From positions 98,984-162,983 of the forward strand of contig NZ_JAKGSD010000010.1 of the NCBI RefSeq assembly GCF_021654135.1: DNA of 64,000 bases. The letters are read 5' to 3'. The notes beneath the pieces were generated by a model. That model made no database searches and was not told the origin of the DNA. It saw nothing but the letters and a program-made list of their open reading frames with translations. The position numbers and the translations under genes are program-made. This document shows, in pieces, positions 1-8,005 of this stretch. Numbering within the stretch: the stretch's first letter is position 1; the number at the start of each line of letters is the position of its first letter. The DNA is from Amycolatopsis tucumanensis. GTDB lineage: Bacteria > Actinomycetota > Actinomycetes > Mycobacteriales > Pseudonocardiaceae.

Positions 1-262
1 CGCCCCACAGGCGCAACCTGGCCATGCCGCCGTCCGGGTAGATGTCCAGCCGCACCACGCTCAGCACACGCGGCTCCGGGACAAGGAACCGGTGCCGCGC
101 GCCGTCAGCCGCTGCTCTCGGTGAACCGCCGTTCGAAGTCCGCCCGGCCACGCTCCGTCAGCGCGCCCCACAGGCGCAACCTGGCCATGCCGCCGTCCGG
201 GTAGATGTCCAGCCGCACCACGCTCAGCACACGCGGCTCCGGGACCAGGAACCGGTGCCGCG
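1..262. repeat. Direct repeat of the allantoicase 3' coding end
   Basis: Bases 1-99 repeat bases 164-262 with one mismatch that I can see (position 83 versus 246), an offset of 163 bp. The right copy lies inside the allantoicase gene. The left copy lies beyond that gene's stop codon (105-107) and would encode the same residues, from [10 protein letters not shown] to RLRLWG, in a shifted frame. The left copy may extend past the window edge. It looks like a recent partial tandem duplication of the gene's 3' end; an assembly artefact is possible. Confidence 0.9.
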
Positions 263-1109
263 TGTCCGGCTGGAGCCGGGTCCTGGGCAGCACCTCGAAC
301 CACGAACCGTCCAAGCGTCCGCTCAACGACGCCCAGCCCGGCGCGTTGCCCTTGAAGTGCGTCGTGTCCAGCTCGGCCAGCCGCGGCACGCCGGCGCCGG
401 CCAGTGCGACCGACACCCAGTCGTTGCCGTCGTCGCGGCGGCGGGCCGTCTCCCAGCCCTCCCCCATCACCGCGGCGAAACCGGGCGAGATCAGGTTCGA
501 CGGCGACGAGTAGAACATGTTCGAGCAGCCCGCCACCCGCGCGCCGTTCTCCAGCGCCGCCAGGTCCAGGGCCGCCGGGTCGACCAGCCGCGGGTCCGCC
601 ACCGGCGCGCCGTGCACCCGGAACCGCGCCACCCCGCCGTCCGGGTGGATCGACAGCCGCACGTGCGTCCAGCGCCGCGACGACGACACCGCGAAAAAGT
701 TCTCCGAGTCCCCCGCGAGCGGCGACTTCGGCACCAGCGGCGTCCACTCCAGTTCGGCCAGCTCCGCCGGGCTCGGGTACCCGTCGACGGCGACCGCCTC
801 CACCGACGCGAACGGCGGGTAGTTGCCGGTGAAGAACGCGGTGTCCACGACCACCCCGGTCACCACGCCGGGCAGCCCGAGCCGCACGATCGCCTGGTCC
901 ACGCCCGGCTCCCGGCGCCGCCGCGTCTCCCACCCGTCGTAGATCTGCCCCTTGTGCCCGAAGTTCCACGGCCGGAACTCCGCGGGCCCGGGCTTGATCA
1001 GGTTCTCCCGCTCGGCGAAGGCCTCGTCGTTGGCCCACACCACGCTGCCGCCGACCCGGCGCGACGCCAGGTCCGGCTCATGAGTCCACTCCGGACGCTC
1101 GGTCAACAC
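105..1109 (-). CDS. alc: Allantoicase
   Basis: Hydrolyses allantoate to ureidoglycolate and urea, the step after allantoinase in purine breakdown. The 334-residue product has the two-lobed allantoicase layout: each half carries a matching core ([19 protein letters not shown] in the first, [19 protein letters not shown] in the second). Family motifs include the early [17 protein letters not shown] and the middle [12 protein letters not shown]. The length is normal for the family. The start is a GTG that overlaps the allantoinase stop codon, so the two are translationally coupled. A near-identical copy of the gene's last third-kilobase end lies just beyond its stop. Confidence 0.93.
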   Translation of the reverse strand: MLTERPEWTHEPDLASRRVGGSVVWANDEAFAERENLIKPGPAEFRPWNFGHKGQIYDGWETRRRREPGVDQAIVRLGLPGVVTGVVVDTAFFTGNYPPFASVEAVAVDGYPSPAELAELEWTPLVPKSPLAGDSENFFAVSSSRRWTHVRLSIHPDGGVARFRVHGAPVADPRLVDPAALDLAALENGARVAGCSNMFYSSPSNLISPGFAAVMGEGWETARRRDDGNDWVSVALAGAGVPRLAELDTTHFKGNAPGWASLSGRLDGSWFEVLPRTRLQPDTRHRFLVPEPRVLSVVRLDIYPDGGMARLRLWGALTERGRADFERRFTESSG

Positions 1110-2428
1110 TGCCCTCGATTCAGCAACTCGCCCCGCGGACTGTCCCCGGTGACTTCCTGGCCCCGCAACCACGTCTGCCGCACGACCCCGCGCAGCCGGC
1201 TGCCGTCGTAGGCGCTCACCGGGTTCCGGTGGCGCAGCTTCGCGACGTCCACGACGAACTCCTCGTCCGGTGCGAACACGCAGAAATCGGCGTCGTAGCC
1301 GACGGCGATCCGGCCCTTGCGCGTCATCCCCGCCAGTTCCGCCGGCCGCGTCGCCATCCAGCGCACCACGTCCGCCAGCGTGTGCCCGCGCCGCGCCGCC
1401 CCGCTCCACACCGCGGGCAGCCCGACCTGCAGCCCGGCGATCCCGCCCCAGGCCTCGCCGAAGTCGCCGCTGTCGAACCGCTTCAGGTCCGGCGTGCACG
1501 GCGAGTGGTCGCTCACCACGCAGTCGATCACGCCGTCGGCCAGCCCCTGCCACAGCCGCTCGCGGTTGCCTGCCTCGCGGATCGGCGGGCAGCACTTGAA
1601 CTGCGTCGCGCCGTCGCGGATCTCCTCCGCGGTGAAGCTCAGGTAGTGCGGGCACGTCTCGACCGTCAGCGCGACCCCTTCGGCGCGGGCCGCCGCGATC
1701 ATCGGCAGGGCGTCCGAAGAGGACAGGTGCAGGATGTGCGCCCGCGCCCCGGTGCGCCGCGCGAGCTCGATGACCCGCGCGATCGCCCGGTTCTCCGCCT
1801 CGGGTGGCCGCGACGCCAGGAACCCCTCGTAGTGCGGGCCGTGCGGTCGCGGCGCCGCGTCGATGGTCGGGGCGTCCTCGGCGTGCACGATCATCAGCGC
1901 GCCCAGCCCGGCGAGGATCCGCAGGTCGGCCTCCAGTTCGGCGTCGTCGAGCGGCGGGAACTCGTCGACACCCGAGTGCAGCAGGAAGCACTTGAACCCG
2001 AACACCCCGGCCTCGTGCAAGGCGGGCAAGTGCGCGCCGTTGCCGGGGATCGTGCCGCCCCAGAACCCGACATCGACGTGGACCCGCCCGGACGCGGTCT
2101 TCCGCTTGACCGCCAGCGCGTCCGGGTCGACCGTCGGCGGCAGGCTGTTCAGCGGCATGTCCACGATCGTGGTGACCCCGCCCGCCGCGGCCGCGCGGGT
2201 GGCCGTCTCGAAGCCCTCCCACTCGGTGCGGCCGGGGTCGTTGACGTGCACGTGGGTGTCGACGAGACCGGGCATCAGGACGACGTCCTCCCCCAGCTCG
2301 ACCACCCGGTCACCGGACAGCCCGCGGCCGGGTTCGACGGCGGTGATCCGTCCTCTGTCGACACCGACCGAGTACGGCCCGTCGCCCGCGGCCGTGATCG
2401 CGCGCCGCGCCCGGAAGACCAGTTCCAC
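1103..2428 (-). CDS. allB: Allantoinase
   Basis: Opens the hydantoin ring of allantoin to give allantoate, using a binuclear metal centre. The 441 residues form an amidohydrolase barrel with the signature [20 protein letters not shown] near residue 55. The lysine expected to be carboxylated sits in FGFKCFL near residue 145. Later metal or substrate motifs are [21 protein letters not shown] and [12 protein letters not shown]. The start is GTG with an AAAGGAG-type ribosome binding site 6-7 bases upstream. It is the first gene of a two-gene operon with allantoicase and is divergent from the DUF77-HTH regulator, which may control it. Confidence 0.95.
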   Translation of the reverse strand: MELVFRARRAITAAGDGPYSVGVDRGRITAVEPGRGLSGDRVVELGEDVVLMPGLVDTHVHVNDPGRTEWEGFETATRAAAAGGVTTIVDMPLNSLPPTVDPDALAVKRKTASGRVHVDVGFWGGTIPGNGAHLPALHEAGVFGFKCFLLHSGVDEFPPLDDAELEADLRILAGLGALMIVHAEDAPTIDAAPRPHGPHYEGFLASRPPEAENRAIARVIELARRTGARAHILHLSSSDALPMIAAARAEGVALTVETCPHYLSFTAEEIRDGATQFKCCPPIREAGNRERLWQGLADGVIDCVVSDHSPCTPDLKRFDSGDFGEAWGGIAGLQVGLPAVWSGAARRGHTLADVVRWMATRPAELAGMTRKGRIAVGYDADFCVFAPDEEFVVDVAKLRHRNPVSAYDGSRLRGVVRQTWLRGQEVTGDSPRGELLNRGQC

Positions 2429-2466
2429 CCGGCACTCCTTTCGTCCGCTTCCAGTTCCCCCGCCCG

Positions 2467-2478
2467 TACGGTTACCGT
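2467..2478 (+). promoter_or_regulatory. Likely -10 and inverted repeat before the DUF77-HTH gene
   Basis: The sequence ACGGT-T-ACCGT (2468-2478) is a perfect 5-bp inverted repeat with one central base, in the 56-bp divergent gap. TACGGT (2467-2472) could act as a -10 box. The GTG start follows at 2485, so the transcript may have almost no leader. No good -35 is visible, and the operator role is inference. Confidence 0.35.
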
Positions 2479-2484
2479 GCGGAC

Positions 2485-2955
2485 GTGGAACTGCAAGCCG
2501 AGTTCACCACCGAACCGTTCCGCGGCGAGGGCGAACCGCCCGAGCACGCCGTCCGCGCACGCACCGCCGCCGAGGAGGCCGGGTTGTCCGTGGACTTCGG
2601 CCCGCTCGGCACCACCGCCCGCGGCGACGCGGACGCCCTGCTCGGCGCGCTCCCGGCCATCGCCAGGGCCGCGCTGGACGGCGGCGCGAACCGCCTGACC
2701 CTGCAGCTGTCCACGCCGACCGCCGCCAGCGAACCGGCCGGCGCGCCGCCCACCACGCTGGAGCGGCTGATCGCCGATGTCGAGCGGGAGCTCGGCACCC
2801 GGCTGGCCGACCTGGACCGGCCCGGCAAGCAACGCGCCGTGCGCCTGCTGGAGGAGCGCGGCGCGTTCGCCATGCGCAGGGCCGCGCCCACCGTCGCCGA
2901 AGCACTCGGCGTCACCCGGTTCACGGTCTACAACTATCTCAACCGCGAGCCATGA
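2485..2955 (+). CDS. DUF77 (thiamine-binding-like)-HTH fusion regulator
   Basis: A 156-residue predicted DNA-binding protein. Residues 1-80 resemble the MTH1187/YkoF-type thiamine-binding fold (DUF77), with the family block [15 protein letters not shown] followed by [17 protein letters not shown]-like spacing. Residues 100-156 resemble the YheO-type helix-turn-helix (HTH_22), ending in [17 protein letters not shown]. It lies divergently from allB and directly before the uricase operon, whose promoter carries a palindrome. I infer that it is a local regulator sensing a small heterocycle. The ligand is unknown, and the binding fold does not prove that it is thiamine. Confidence 0.75.
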   Translation: MELQAEFTTEPFRGEGEPPEHAVRARTAAEEAGLSVDFGPLGTTARGDADALLGALPAIARAALDGGANRLTLQLSTPTAASEPAGAPPTTLERLIADVERELGTRLADLDRPGKQRAVRLLEERGAFAMRRAAPTVAEALGVTRFTVYNYLNREP

Positions 2956-2958
2956 TTT

Positions 2959-2997
2959 CAACAAATTGTTGACGCTCGTCGAACACGACCGTAACGT
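2959..2997 (+). promoter_or_regulatory. Promoter and palindromic operator of the urate operon
   Basis: CAACAA-A-TTGTTG (2959-2971) is a perfect 13-base palindrome. It overlaps a promoter with -35 TTGACG (2969-2974), a 17-base spacer and -10 TAACGT (2992-2997). This precedes uraD (TTG start 3039, with GGAGGA at about 3029). A repressor bound there would block the -35. The upstream DUF77-HTH protein is the natural candidate, since the palindrome begins 4 bases after its stop codon. Confidence 0.65.
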
Positions 2998-3038
2998 CCA
3001 TTTCCCAGAATCGGCAGCACCGTGATCCGGAGGAACAC

Positions 3039-3500
3039 TTGACTGTCACGCTCGCCGAGTTCAACACCGCCGACGTCCGGGACCTGCTCACGGCGTGCCT
3101 GGACGTGCCCCGCTGGGTGGACGCGGTGCTGGCCGGACGGCCCTACCCCGACCTCGCCGCGCTGACCGGCGCCGCCCGCCTCACCCTCACCGGGGACGAG
3201 ACCCGGCGGGCCATCGCGGCGCACCCGCGGATCGGCGAGAAACCGTCCGGCGGATGGTCCCGCGACGAGCAGTCCGGTGTGGACGATGCCGCGGCCGCGG
3301 AGTTCCGCGCCGCCAACGCCGAGTACGAGGAGCGGTTCGGGCACGTGTTCCTGGTCTGCGCGAGCGGCCGCAGCGGGCCGGAATTGCTGGCGAACCTGCG
3401 GGAGCGCATGCACAACGACCCGGACACCGAACTGGCGGTCGCCGGACGGGAACTGGTCGAGATCGCCGTGCTGCGGCTGGGAAAGGCGGTGACGGCATGA
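3039..3500 (+). CDS. uraD: OHCU decarboxylase
   Basis: 2-Oxo-4-hydroxy-4-carboxy-5-ureidoimidazoline decarboxylase gives stereospecific S-allantoin in the last step of urate oxidation. The 153-residue helical protein carries the family motif AHPRIGEKPSGGWSRDEQSG near residue 65, with the catalytic His in HPRIG and Glu/Gln nearby, and a C-terminal block RELVEIAVLRLGKA. A TTG start is chosen because GGAGGA lies 4-5 bases upstream and no better start exists. Its stop overlaps the uraH start (ATGA), so uraD, uraH and uricase form one operon. Confidence 0.93.
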   Translation: MTVTLAEFNTADVRDLLTACLDVPRWVDAVLAGRPYPDLAALTGAARLTLTGDETRRAIAAHPRIGEKPSGGWSRDEQSGVDDAAAAEFRAANAEYEERFGHVFLVCASGRSGPELLANLRERMHNDPDTELAVAGRELVEIAVLRLGKAVTA

Positions 3501-3814
3501 GCCTGGTGACCACCCACGTGCTGGACACCGCAGCCGGACACCCGGCCGCGGGCGTAGCCGTGCGACTGGAAACGAGCGACGGCACGGTGATCGCGCGCGG
3601 CCGCACCGACGACGACGGCCGCGTCCGCGACCTCGGCCCCGCGGAACTGGACCCCGGCGTCTACCGGCTGGTGTTCGACACCGGCGCCCACCTCGGACCG
3701 GACGCGTTCTTCCCCGAAGTCACCGTGGCCTTCCGGATCACCGACGGCACACAGCACCACCACGTGCCGCTGCTGCTGAGCCCGTTCTCCTACTCCACCT
3801 ACCGAGGGAGCTGA
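3497..3814 (+). CDS. uraH: 5-Hydroxyisourate hydrolase (transthyretin-like)
   Basis: Hydrolyses 5-hydroxyisourate, the uricase product, to OHCU. The 105-residue protein has the transthyretin-related features of this enzyme: THVLDTAAGHPAAGV at the N-terminus, where the His is catalytic in the family, and the diagnostic C-terminal tetrapeptide YRGS. The central H in TQHHHVPLLLSPFSYSTY supplies another active-site His. The ATG overlaps the uraD stop and uricase begins two bases downstream, so all three consecutive steps of urate oxidation are made from one message. Confidence 0.95.
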   Translation: MSLVTTHVLDTAAGHPAAGVAVRLETSDGTVIARGRTDDDGRVRDLGPAELDPGVYRLVFDTGAHLGPDAFFPEVTVAFRITDGTQHHHVPLLLSPFSYSTYRGS

Positions 3815-3816
3815 CG

Positions 3817-4692
3817 ATGGCGATCAAGCTGGGGCCGAACCAGTACGGCAAGGCCGAGGTCCGCCTCGTCACGGTGACCCGGGCCGGGGACGTGCACCAC
3901 CTCAAGGACCTCACGGTCTCCACCGCGCTGCGCGGCGACCTCGCGAAGACCCACCTCACCGGCGACAACTCCGACGTGGTGGCCACCGACACGCAGAAGA
4001 ACACCGTCTACGCGTTCGCCAAGGAAAGCCCGGTCGGCGAGATCGAGGACTTCGGGCTGCGGCTGGCCAGGCACTTCGTCGGCCGGTTCGGCCAGATCAC
4101 CGGCGCGCGCATCACGATCGACGAGCACGCCTGGGATCGCATCGCCGTCGGCGGCCGCCCGCACGACCACGCCTTCTCCCGGTCGAGCGAGGAAAAGCGG
4201 ACCACCGTGGTGACGGTCGAGAACGACCGCGCCTGGGTGGTGTCCGGCCTGCGCGACCTGGTCGTGCTGAAGTCCACCGGCTCGGAGTTCCACGGTTTCC
4301 CGCGCGACGAGTACACGACGCTGGCCGAGACCGACGACCGCATCCTGGCCACCGCCGTCACCGCGCAGTGGCGGTACCAGGGCAGCGGCATCGACTGGCG
4401 CAAGAGCTTCGCGGAGATCCGGCGGATTCTGCTGGAGACGTTCGCGACGAAACACAGCCTTTCGCTGCAGCAGACCCTGTACGCGATGGGCGAGGCGGTT
4501 CTCGAAGCACGCGGCGAGGTGGCCGAGATCCGGCTGTCGATGCCGAACAAGCACCACTTCGTGGTGGACCTCAGCCCGTTCGGGCTCACCAACGACAACG
4601 AGGTCTTCCACGCCGCGGACCGTCCGTACGGCCTCATCGAAGGAACCGTCCTGCGCGACGACGCGGAGGACCCGGGCCCCGCCTGGCGGTAG
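3817..4692 (+). CDS. pucL: Urate oxidase (uricase)
   Basis: Cofactor-free oxidation of urate to 5-hydroxyisourate with release of H2O2. The 291 residues match the normal uricase length, with two tunnelling-fold repeats. Recognisable blocks are NQYGKAEVRLV at the start, the TGDNSDVVATDTQKNTVYAF segment containing the catalytic Thr in VATDTQKN, and GLRDLVVLKSTGSEFHGF in the second repeat. The C-terminal MPNKHHFVVDL carries the conserved active-site His. No peroxisomal-type tail is expected or seen. It lies two bases after uraH and is followed by the permease gene. Confidence 0.95.
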   Translation: MAIKLGPNQYGKAEVRLVTVTRAGDVHHLKDLTVSTALRGDLAKTHLTGDNSDVVATDTQKNTVYAFAKESPVGEIEDFGLRLARHFVGRFGQITGARITIDEHAWDRIAVGGRPHDHAFSRSSEEKRTTVVTVENDRAWVVSGLRDLVVLKSTGSEFHGFPRDEYTTLAETDDRILATAVTAQWRYQGSGIDWRKSFAEIRRILLETFATKHSLSLQQTLYAMGEAVLEARGEVAEIRLSMPNKHHFVVDLSPFGLTNDNEVFHAADRPYGLIEGTVLRDDAEDPGPAWR

Positions 4693-4717
4693 CGCCGGGC
4701 GAGTTGGGAGAACCCGC

Positions 4718-6052
4718 GTGACCACGACCGCCACACCGGTGACGGACATCCACCCGGTCGACCGCAAACCCCCGGCGCTGCAACTGGTCGTCGGCGGCGT
4801 GCAGCACGTCGCCGCGATGTACGCCGGGGTCGTCGCCCCGCCGTTGATCATCGGCAGCGCCGTCGGCCTGTCCGGCGGGCAGCTGAGCCTGCTGATCAGC
4901 GCGAGCCTGTTCACCGCTGGGCTGGCGACCCTGCTGCAGACCCTCGGCGTGTGGCGGTTCGGCGCCCGGCTGCCGCTGGTCAACGGCGTCACGTTCGCGA
5001 ACGTGGCCCCGGTGATGGCGATCGTGCAGCAGCACGGGCCGCGGAACGCGCTCGGCGTCGTCTACGGCGCCACGCTCGTCGGCGCCGCGCTGATGGTGCT
5101 CGCCGCGCCGTTCTTCTCCCGGCTGACGCGGTTCTTCCCGCCGCTGGTGACCGGCACGGTCATCACGCTCATCGGGGTGTCGCTGCTGCCGGTTGCGGTC
5201 AACTGGATCTCCGGACAGCAGGACTCCGCCGAACCACACGGCATCCTGCTCGCCGCCATCACGCTGCTCGCGGTGCTGGCGTTCAACCGGTTCCTGCCCG
5301 GCTTCTGGAGCCGGATCGCGTTGCTGCTGGGTCTGGTGGTGGGCACGTTGATCGCGTGGCCGCTGGGCGAGGTCGACACGTCGACCTTCCGCGAGGCGCC
5401 GGCGTTCGGCGTGGCGAGCCCGTTCCACTTCGGCAGCCCCGCGTTCGACATCGCGGCCATCATCTCCATGGCGATCGTGATGATCGTGATCATGGCGGAG
5501 AGCACCGCGGACATGCTCGCGCTCGGCGAGGTCGTCGGCCGCCCGACCGGACAACGAACGCTCGCCGACGGCCTGCGCGCGGACGGCGTCGCGACGGCGG
5601 TGTCCACGGTGTTCGGCGGGTTCGCCTGCACCGCCTTCGCGCAGAACGTCGGGCTGGTCGCGCTGACCCGCGTGTTCAGCCGGTACGTGGTGGCCGCGTG
5701 CGGCGCGATCCTCGTGCTGCTGGGCCTGTTCCCGGTCGCCGGCGGCGTGGTCGCGCTGGTGCCGCAACCGGTGCTCGGCGGCGCCGGGCTGGTGCTGTTC
5801 GGCAGCGTCGCGGTCTCCGGCATCCGCACCCTGGCCACGGCCGCGTTCGACCGCCCGGCGAACGTGACGATCGTGGCGGCCGCGCTGGGCGTCGGGATCA
5901 TCCCGATCGCCGCGCCGGAGTTCTACGCGCACTTCCCGTCGGCCGTGCGGACCGTGCTGGACTCCGGGATCAGCGCAGGCTGCGTGGTCGCCGTGGTGCT
6001 CAACCTCATTTTCGGGACCCGACGGGAACGAACTCCCGCAACAGGTTCGTGA
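4718..6052 (+). CDS. NCS2-family purine (urate/xanthine) permease
   Basis: A 444-residue integral membrane protein with about 14 hydrophobic segments. It has the NCS2 hallmarks: the QH motif in VVGGVQHVAAMYAGV, an acidic residue in the TM8-type segment MAESTADMLALGE, and NVG in FAQNVGLVALTRV. Its place right after uricase argues for uptake of urate or xanthine by proton symport. Substrate choice between xanthine and urate cannot be decided from sequence alone. The GTG start has GGGAG 7 bases upstream. Its 3' end overlaps the convergent hydrolase gene by 47 bp. Confidence 0.9.
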   Translation: MTTTATPVTDIHPVDRKPPALQLVVGGVQHVAAMYAGVVAPPLIIGSAVGLSGGQLSLLISASLFTAGLATLLQTLGVWRFGARLPLVNGVTFANVAPVMAIVQQHGPRNALGVVYGATLVGAALMVLAAPFFSRLTRFFPPLVTGTVITLIGVSLLPVAVNWISGQQDSAEPHGILLAAITLLAVLAFNRFLPGFWSRIALLLGLVVGTLIAWPLGEVDTSTFREAPAFGVASPFHFGSPAFDIAAIISMAIVMIVIMAESTADMLALGEVVGRPTGQRTLADGLRADGVATAVSTVFGGFACTAFAQNVGLVALTRVFSRYVVAACGAILVLLGLFPVAGGVVALVPQPVLGGAGLVLFGSVAVSGIRTLATAAFDRPANVTIVAAALGVGIIPIAAPEFYAHFPSAVRTVLDSGISAGCVVAVVLNLIFGTRRERTPATGS

Positions 6053-6848
6053 GCAGTTCCGGCTGGTCCTGCGGCACGAGCGTGTAGCTGTCCGGCACCT
6101 CGACCAGCCGCGCGTCCGGGAACAGCGCCGCCAGCCGCGGCCCGTGCTCGCGGGGCATGAGCTTGTCCTCCTTCGCCCACACCACGAGCACGGGCCCGGT
6201 GAACTCGCCCAGCCTGCCGGACCACTCCAGCAGCGTCTCCTTCGGCGGCGTGTGCAGGCCGTACTTCAGTATGTCCCGCATGATCGCCGGGTTCTCGCGG
6301 GCCGGGCCGAACCAGCTGTCCATGACCTCCGCGGGCACCGGCGTCTTGCTCATCCACCCCCAGGAACCCGGCGCGCGCTGGACGAACCGGAACTTCAGCA
6401 GGTGCAGCATGGCTTTCAGGCCGCCGGGGATCCGCGCGACGCGGACGAGCATGCGCCCGGACAGGCCGGGCGGGAAGTTGTCGAACGCCTCGCACGCCAC
6501 GAGTGCCAGCCTGCCGACCCGGTCGGCCAGCCCCTCGCTGATCAGGAACTGCGCGCCGCCCCAGTCGTTGAGGACCAGCGTCACGTCTCGCAGGTCGAGC
6601 GCCTCCAGGAACTCGGCCAGCAGCCGCACGTGGCCGCGCAGCGACAGGTCGGCGTCCGGTTTCATCGGCTTCCGGTGCGAGCCCAGCGGCCAGTTCGGCA
6701 GCACGCACCGGTACTCCCCCAGGCCCGGCACGACCTTGCGCCACACGGTGTTGTCGATGGTCAGGCCGTGCAGGAAGACGATCACCGGCCCCCCACCGCC
6801 GGTGTCGTCGTACTCGATCGTCCCCGCGGACAGTTCGACCTCGGGCAT
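6006..6848 (-). CDS. Alpha/beta hydrolase with Asp at the nucleophile elbow
   Basis: A 280-residue alpha/beta-fold protein with the oxyanion HG in FLHGLTIDNTVW. The nucleophile elbow reads LVLNDWGGAQ, with Asp in place of the usual Ser, as in haloalkane dehalogenases. The C-terminal position that normally holds catalytic His (SGHFV-like) reads DSYTLVPQDQPE, so the usual His is not where expected. The start is set at the ATG of MPEVELSAG, just upstream of which lies the shared operator region with the divergent TetR gene. The substrate is unknown and it is unlikely to belong to purine catabolism. Confidence 0.75.
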   Translation of the reverse strand: MPEVELSAGTIEYDDTGGGGPVIVFLHGLTIDNTVWRKVVPGLGEYRCVLPNWPLGSHRKPMKPDADLSLRGHVRLLAEFLEALDLRDVTLVLNDWGGAQFLISEGLADRVGRLALVACEAFDNFPPGLSGRMLVRVARIPGGLKAMLHLLKFRFVQRAPGSWGWMSKTPVPAEVMDSWFGPARENPAIMRDILKYGLHTPPKETLLEWSGRLGEFTGPVLVVWAKEDKLMPREHGPRLAALFPDARLVEVPDSYTLVPQDQPELLTNLLREFVPVGSRK

Positions 6849-6868
6849 CTCCGCCCCCTCGGATTTGA

Positions 6869-6899
6869 TAGATCGCTCTAGCGGGAGAGTAGCTAGGAT
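6869..6899. promoter_or_regulatory. TetR operator and divergent promoter region
   Basis: TAGATC-GCTCTA (6869-6880) is a near-palindrome matching at 5 of 6 arm positions, in the 58-bp gap between a hydrolase and a TetR gene. TAGGAT (6894-6899) fits a -10 box seven bases before the GTG start of the TetR gene, suggesting a leaderless transcript. Binding by the adjacent TetR protein is inference. Confidence 0.45.
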
Positions 6900-6906
6900 C
6901 AGTGAC

Positions 6907-7491
6907 GTGGGCAACACCAAAGAACGGATCCTGGCCGTGAGCGCGGAGCTGTTCCGGCGCAACGGCTACACCGGGACGGGCCTGAAGCAGATCGTCAGCG
7001 AGGCGAGCGCGCCGTTCGGCTCGATCTACCACTTCTTCCCGGGCGGCAAGGAACAGCTGGCCGAGGAGGTGATCCGCAGCTCCGGCATGGCGTACGGGAA
7101 GCTGTTCGACCTGCTGATCGCGCCGGCGCCGGACCTGATCACCGGGCTGGAGCAGGCCTTCGCCGCCGCCGCGGTGACGTTGCGGGAGACCGACTACGCC
7201 GACGCCTGCCCGATCGCCACCGTGGCACTGGAGGTGGCGAGCACCAACGAGACGTTGCGCCGGGCGACCGCGGAGGTGTTCGAGGCGTGGATCGTCACCG
7301 GGACGGGTGTTTTCACGCGTTTCGGCCTGAGCGAGGACGACGCCCGGCGACTGACGATCGCGGTGATCAGCGCGCTGGAAGGGGCCTTCGTGCTCAGCCG
7401 CTCCCTGCGGGACGTGGAGCCGCTGGCCATCGCCGGGGAGGCCGCCGTGGCGACCGCTCGTGAAATGCTCACCGGGCGGGCCCGCGGGTAG
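6907..7491 (+). CDS. TetR/AcrR-family transcriptional regulator
   Basis: A 194-residue repressor. Residues 5-50 form a TetR helix-turn-helix (RILAVSAELFRRNGYTGTG, then QIVSEASAPFGSIYHFFPGGKE). The GSIYHFF recognition-helix pattern and the following GGKEQLAEEVI are typical of the LmrA/YxaF-like branch. The C-terminal ligand domain is all-helical and its ligand is unknown. It is divergent from the hydrolase gene, with a TAGATC/GCTCTA near-palindrome between them. The GTG start is only 7 bases past a -10-like TAGGAT. It probably controls the hydrolase and the downstream DUF385 gene. Confidence 0.9.
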   Translation: MGNTKERILAVSAELFRRNGYTGTGLKQIVSEASAPFGSIYHFFPGGKEQLAEEVIRSSGMAYGKLFDLLIAPAPDLITGLEQAFAAAAVTLRETDYADACPIATVALEVASTNETLRRATAEVFEAWIVTGTGVFTRFGLSEDDARRLTIAVISALEGAFVLSRSLRDVEPLAIAGEAAVATAREMLTGRARG

Positions 7492-7501
7492 TGTCGGCTT
7501 C

Positions 7502-7921
7502 ATGAGTTCTGCCATCGATCTGCACGGCCAGCCGCACGTCGACCGCTACCTGGAGACCGACGGCGAGGACGGCTACCACTGGCGCAACGGGACGACGATC
7601 CTGATCCTGTTCACGAAGGGCCGCAAGTCCGGGCAGGAGCGCCGGCACGCCCTGATCTTCCGCGAGCACGAGGGCGCGTACCTGGTGGTGGCGTCCAAGG
7701 GCGGCACCGACGCGCCGCCGGCGTGGTTCGTCAACCTGCAGGCCGACCCGAACGTCGAGGTCCAGATCAAGGGCGAGCGCTTCAAGGCGGTCGCGAGGGT
7801 CGCCACGCCCGACGAGAAGCCCGCGATGTGGGCGAAGATGGCCGAGGTGTGGCCGGACTACGACGAGTACCAGAAGAAGACCTCGCGGGAGATCCCCGTG
7901 GTGGTGCTGGAACGCGCTTGA
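7502..7921 (+). CDS. DUF385/deazaflavin (F420)-type nitroreductase-like protein
   Basis: A 139-residue small split-barrel protein of the nitroreductase/deazaflavin-dependent (Ddn-like) family. The core is TTILILFTKGRKSGQERRHALIF followed by VASKGGTDAPPAWFVNLQADP and a C-terminal DYDEYQKKTSREIPVVVL. The block with GRKSG, then SKGG and PAWFVNL, is the family signature for F420 binding. Members reduce or degrade hydrophobic substrates with F420H2. The actual substrate is not predictable. It lies 10 bases after the TetR gene, so it is probably co-transcribed with it. Confidence 0.85.
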   Translation: MSSAIDLHGQPHVDRYLETDGEDGYHWRNGTTILILFTKGRKSGQERRHALIFREHEGAYLVVASKGGTDAPPAWFVNLQADPNVEVQIKGERFKAVARVATPDEKPAMWAKMAEVWPDYDEYQKKTSREIPVVVLERA

Positions 7922-7925
7922 TTCC

Positions 7926-7973
7926 TGGCTGGGTTCCGGCGCCGCTGATGGTGTGCGCCGGAACCCGCGGCCA
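7926..7973. terminator. Bidirectional terminator between convergent genes
   Basis: GGGTTCCGGCGC (7931-7942) pairs perfectly with GCGCCGGAACCC (7955-7966) over a 12-base loop. The stem can be extended by TGGC/GCCA across a small bulge. It lies between the convergent DUF385 and xanthine dehydrogenase genes, as expected of a shared terminator. There is no strong U-tract on either side. Confidence 0.7.
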
Positions 7974-8005
7974 GCGACGCGATGTGCCCGGCGCCCACGA
8001 ACGCC

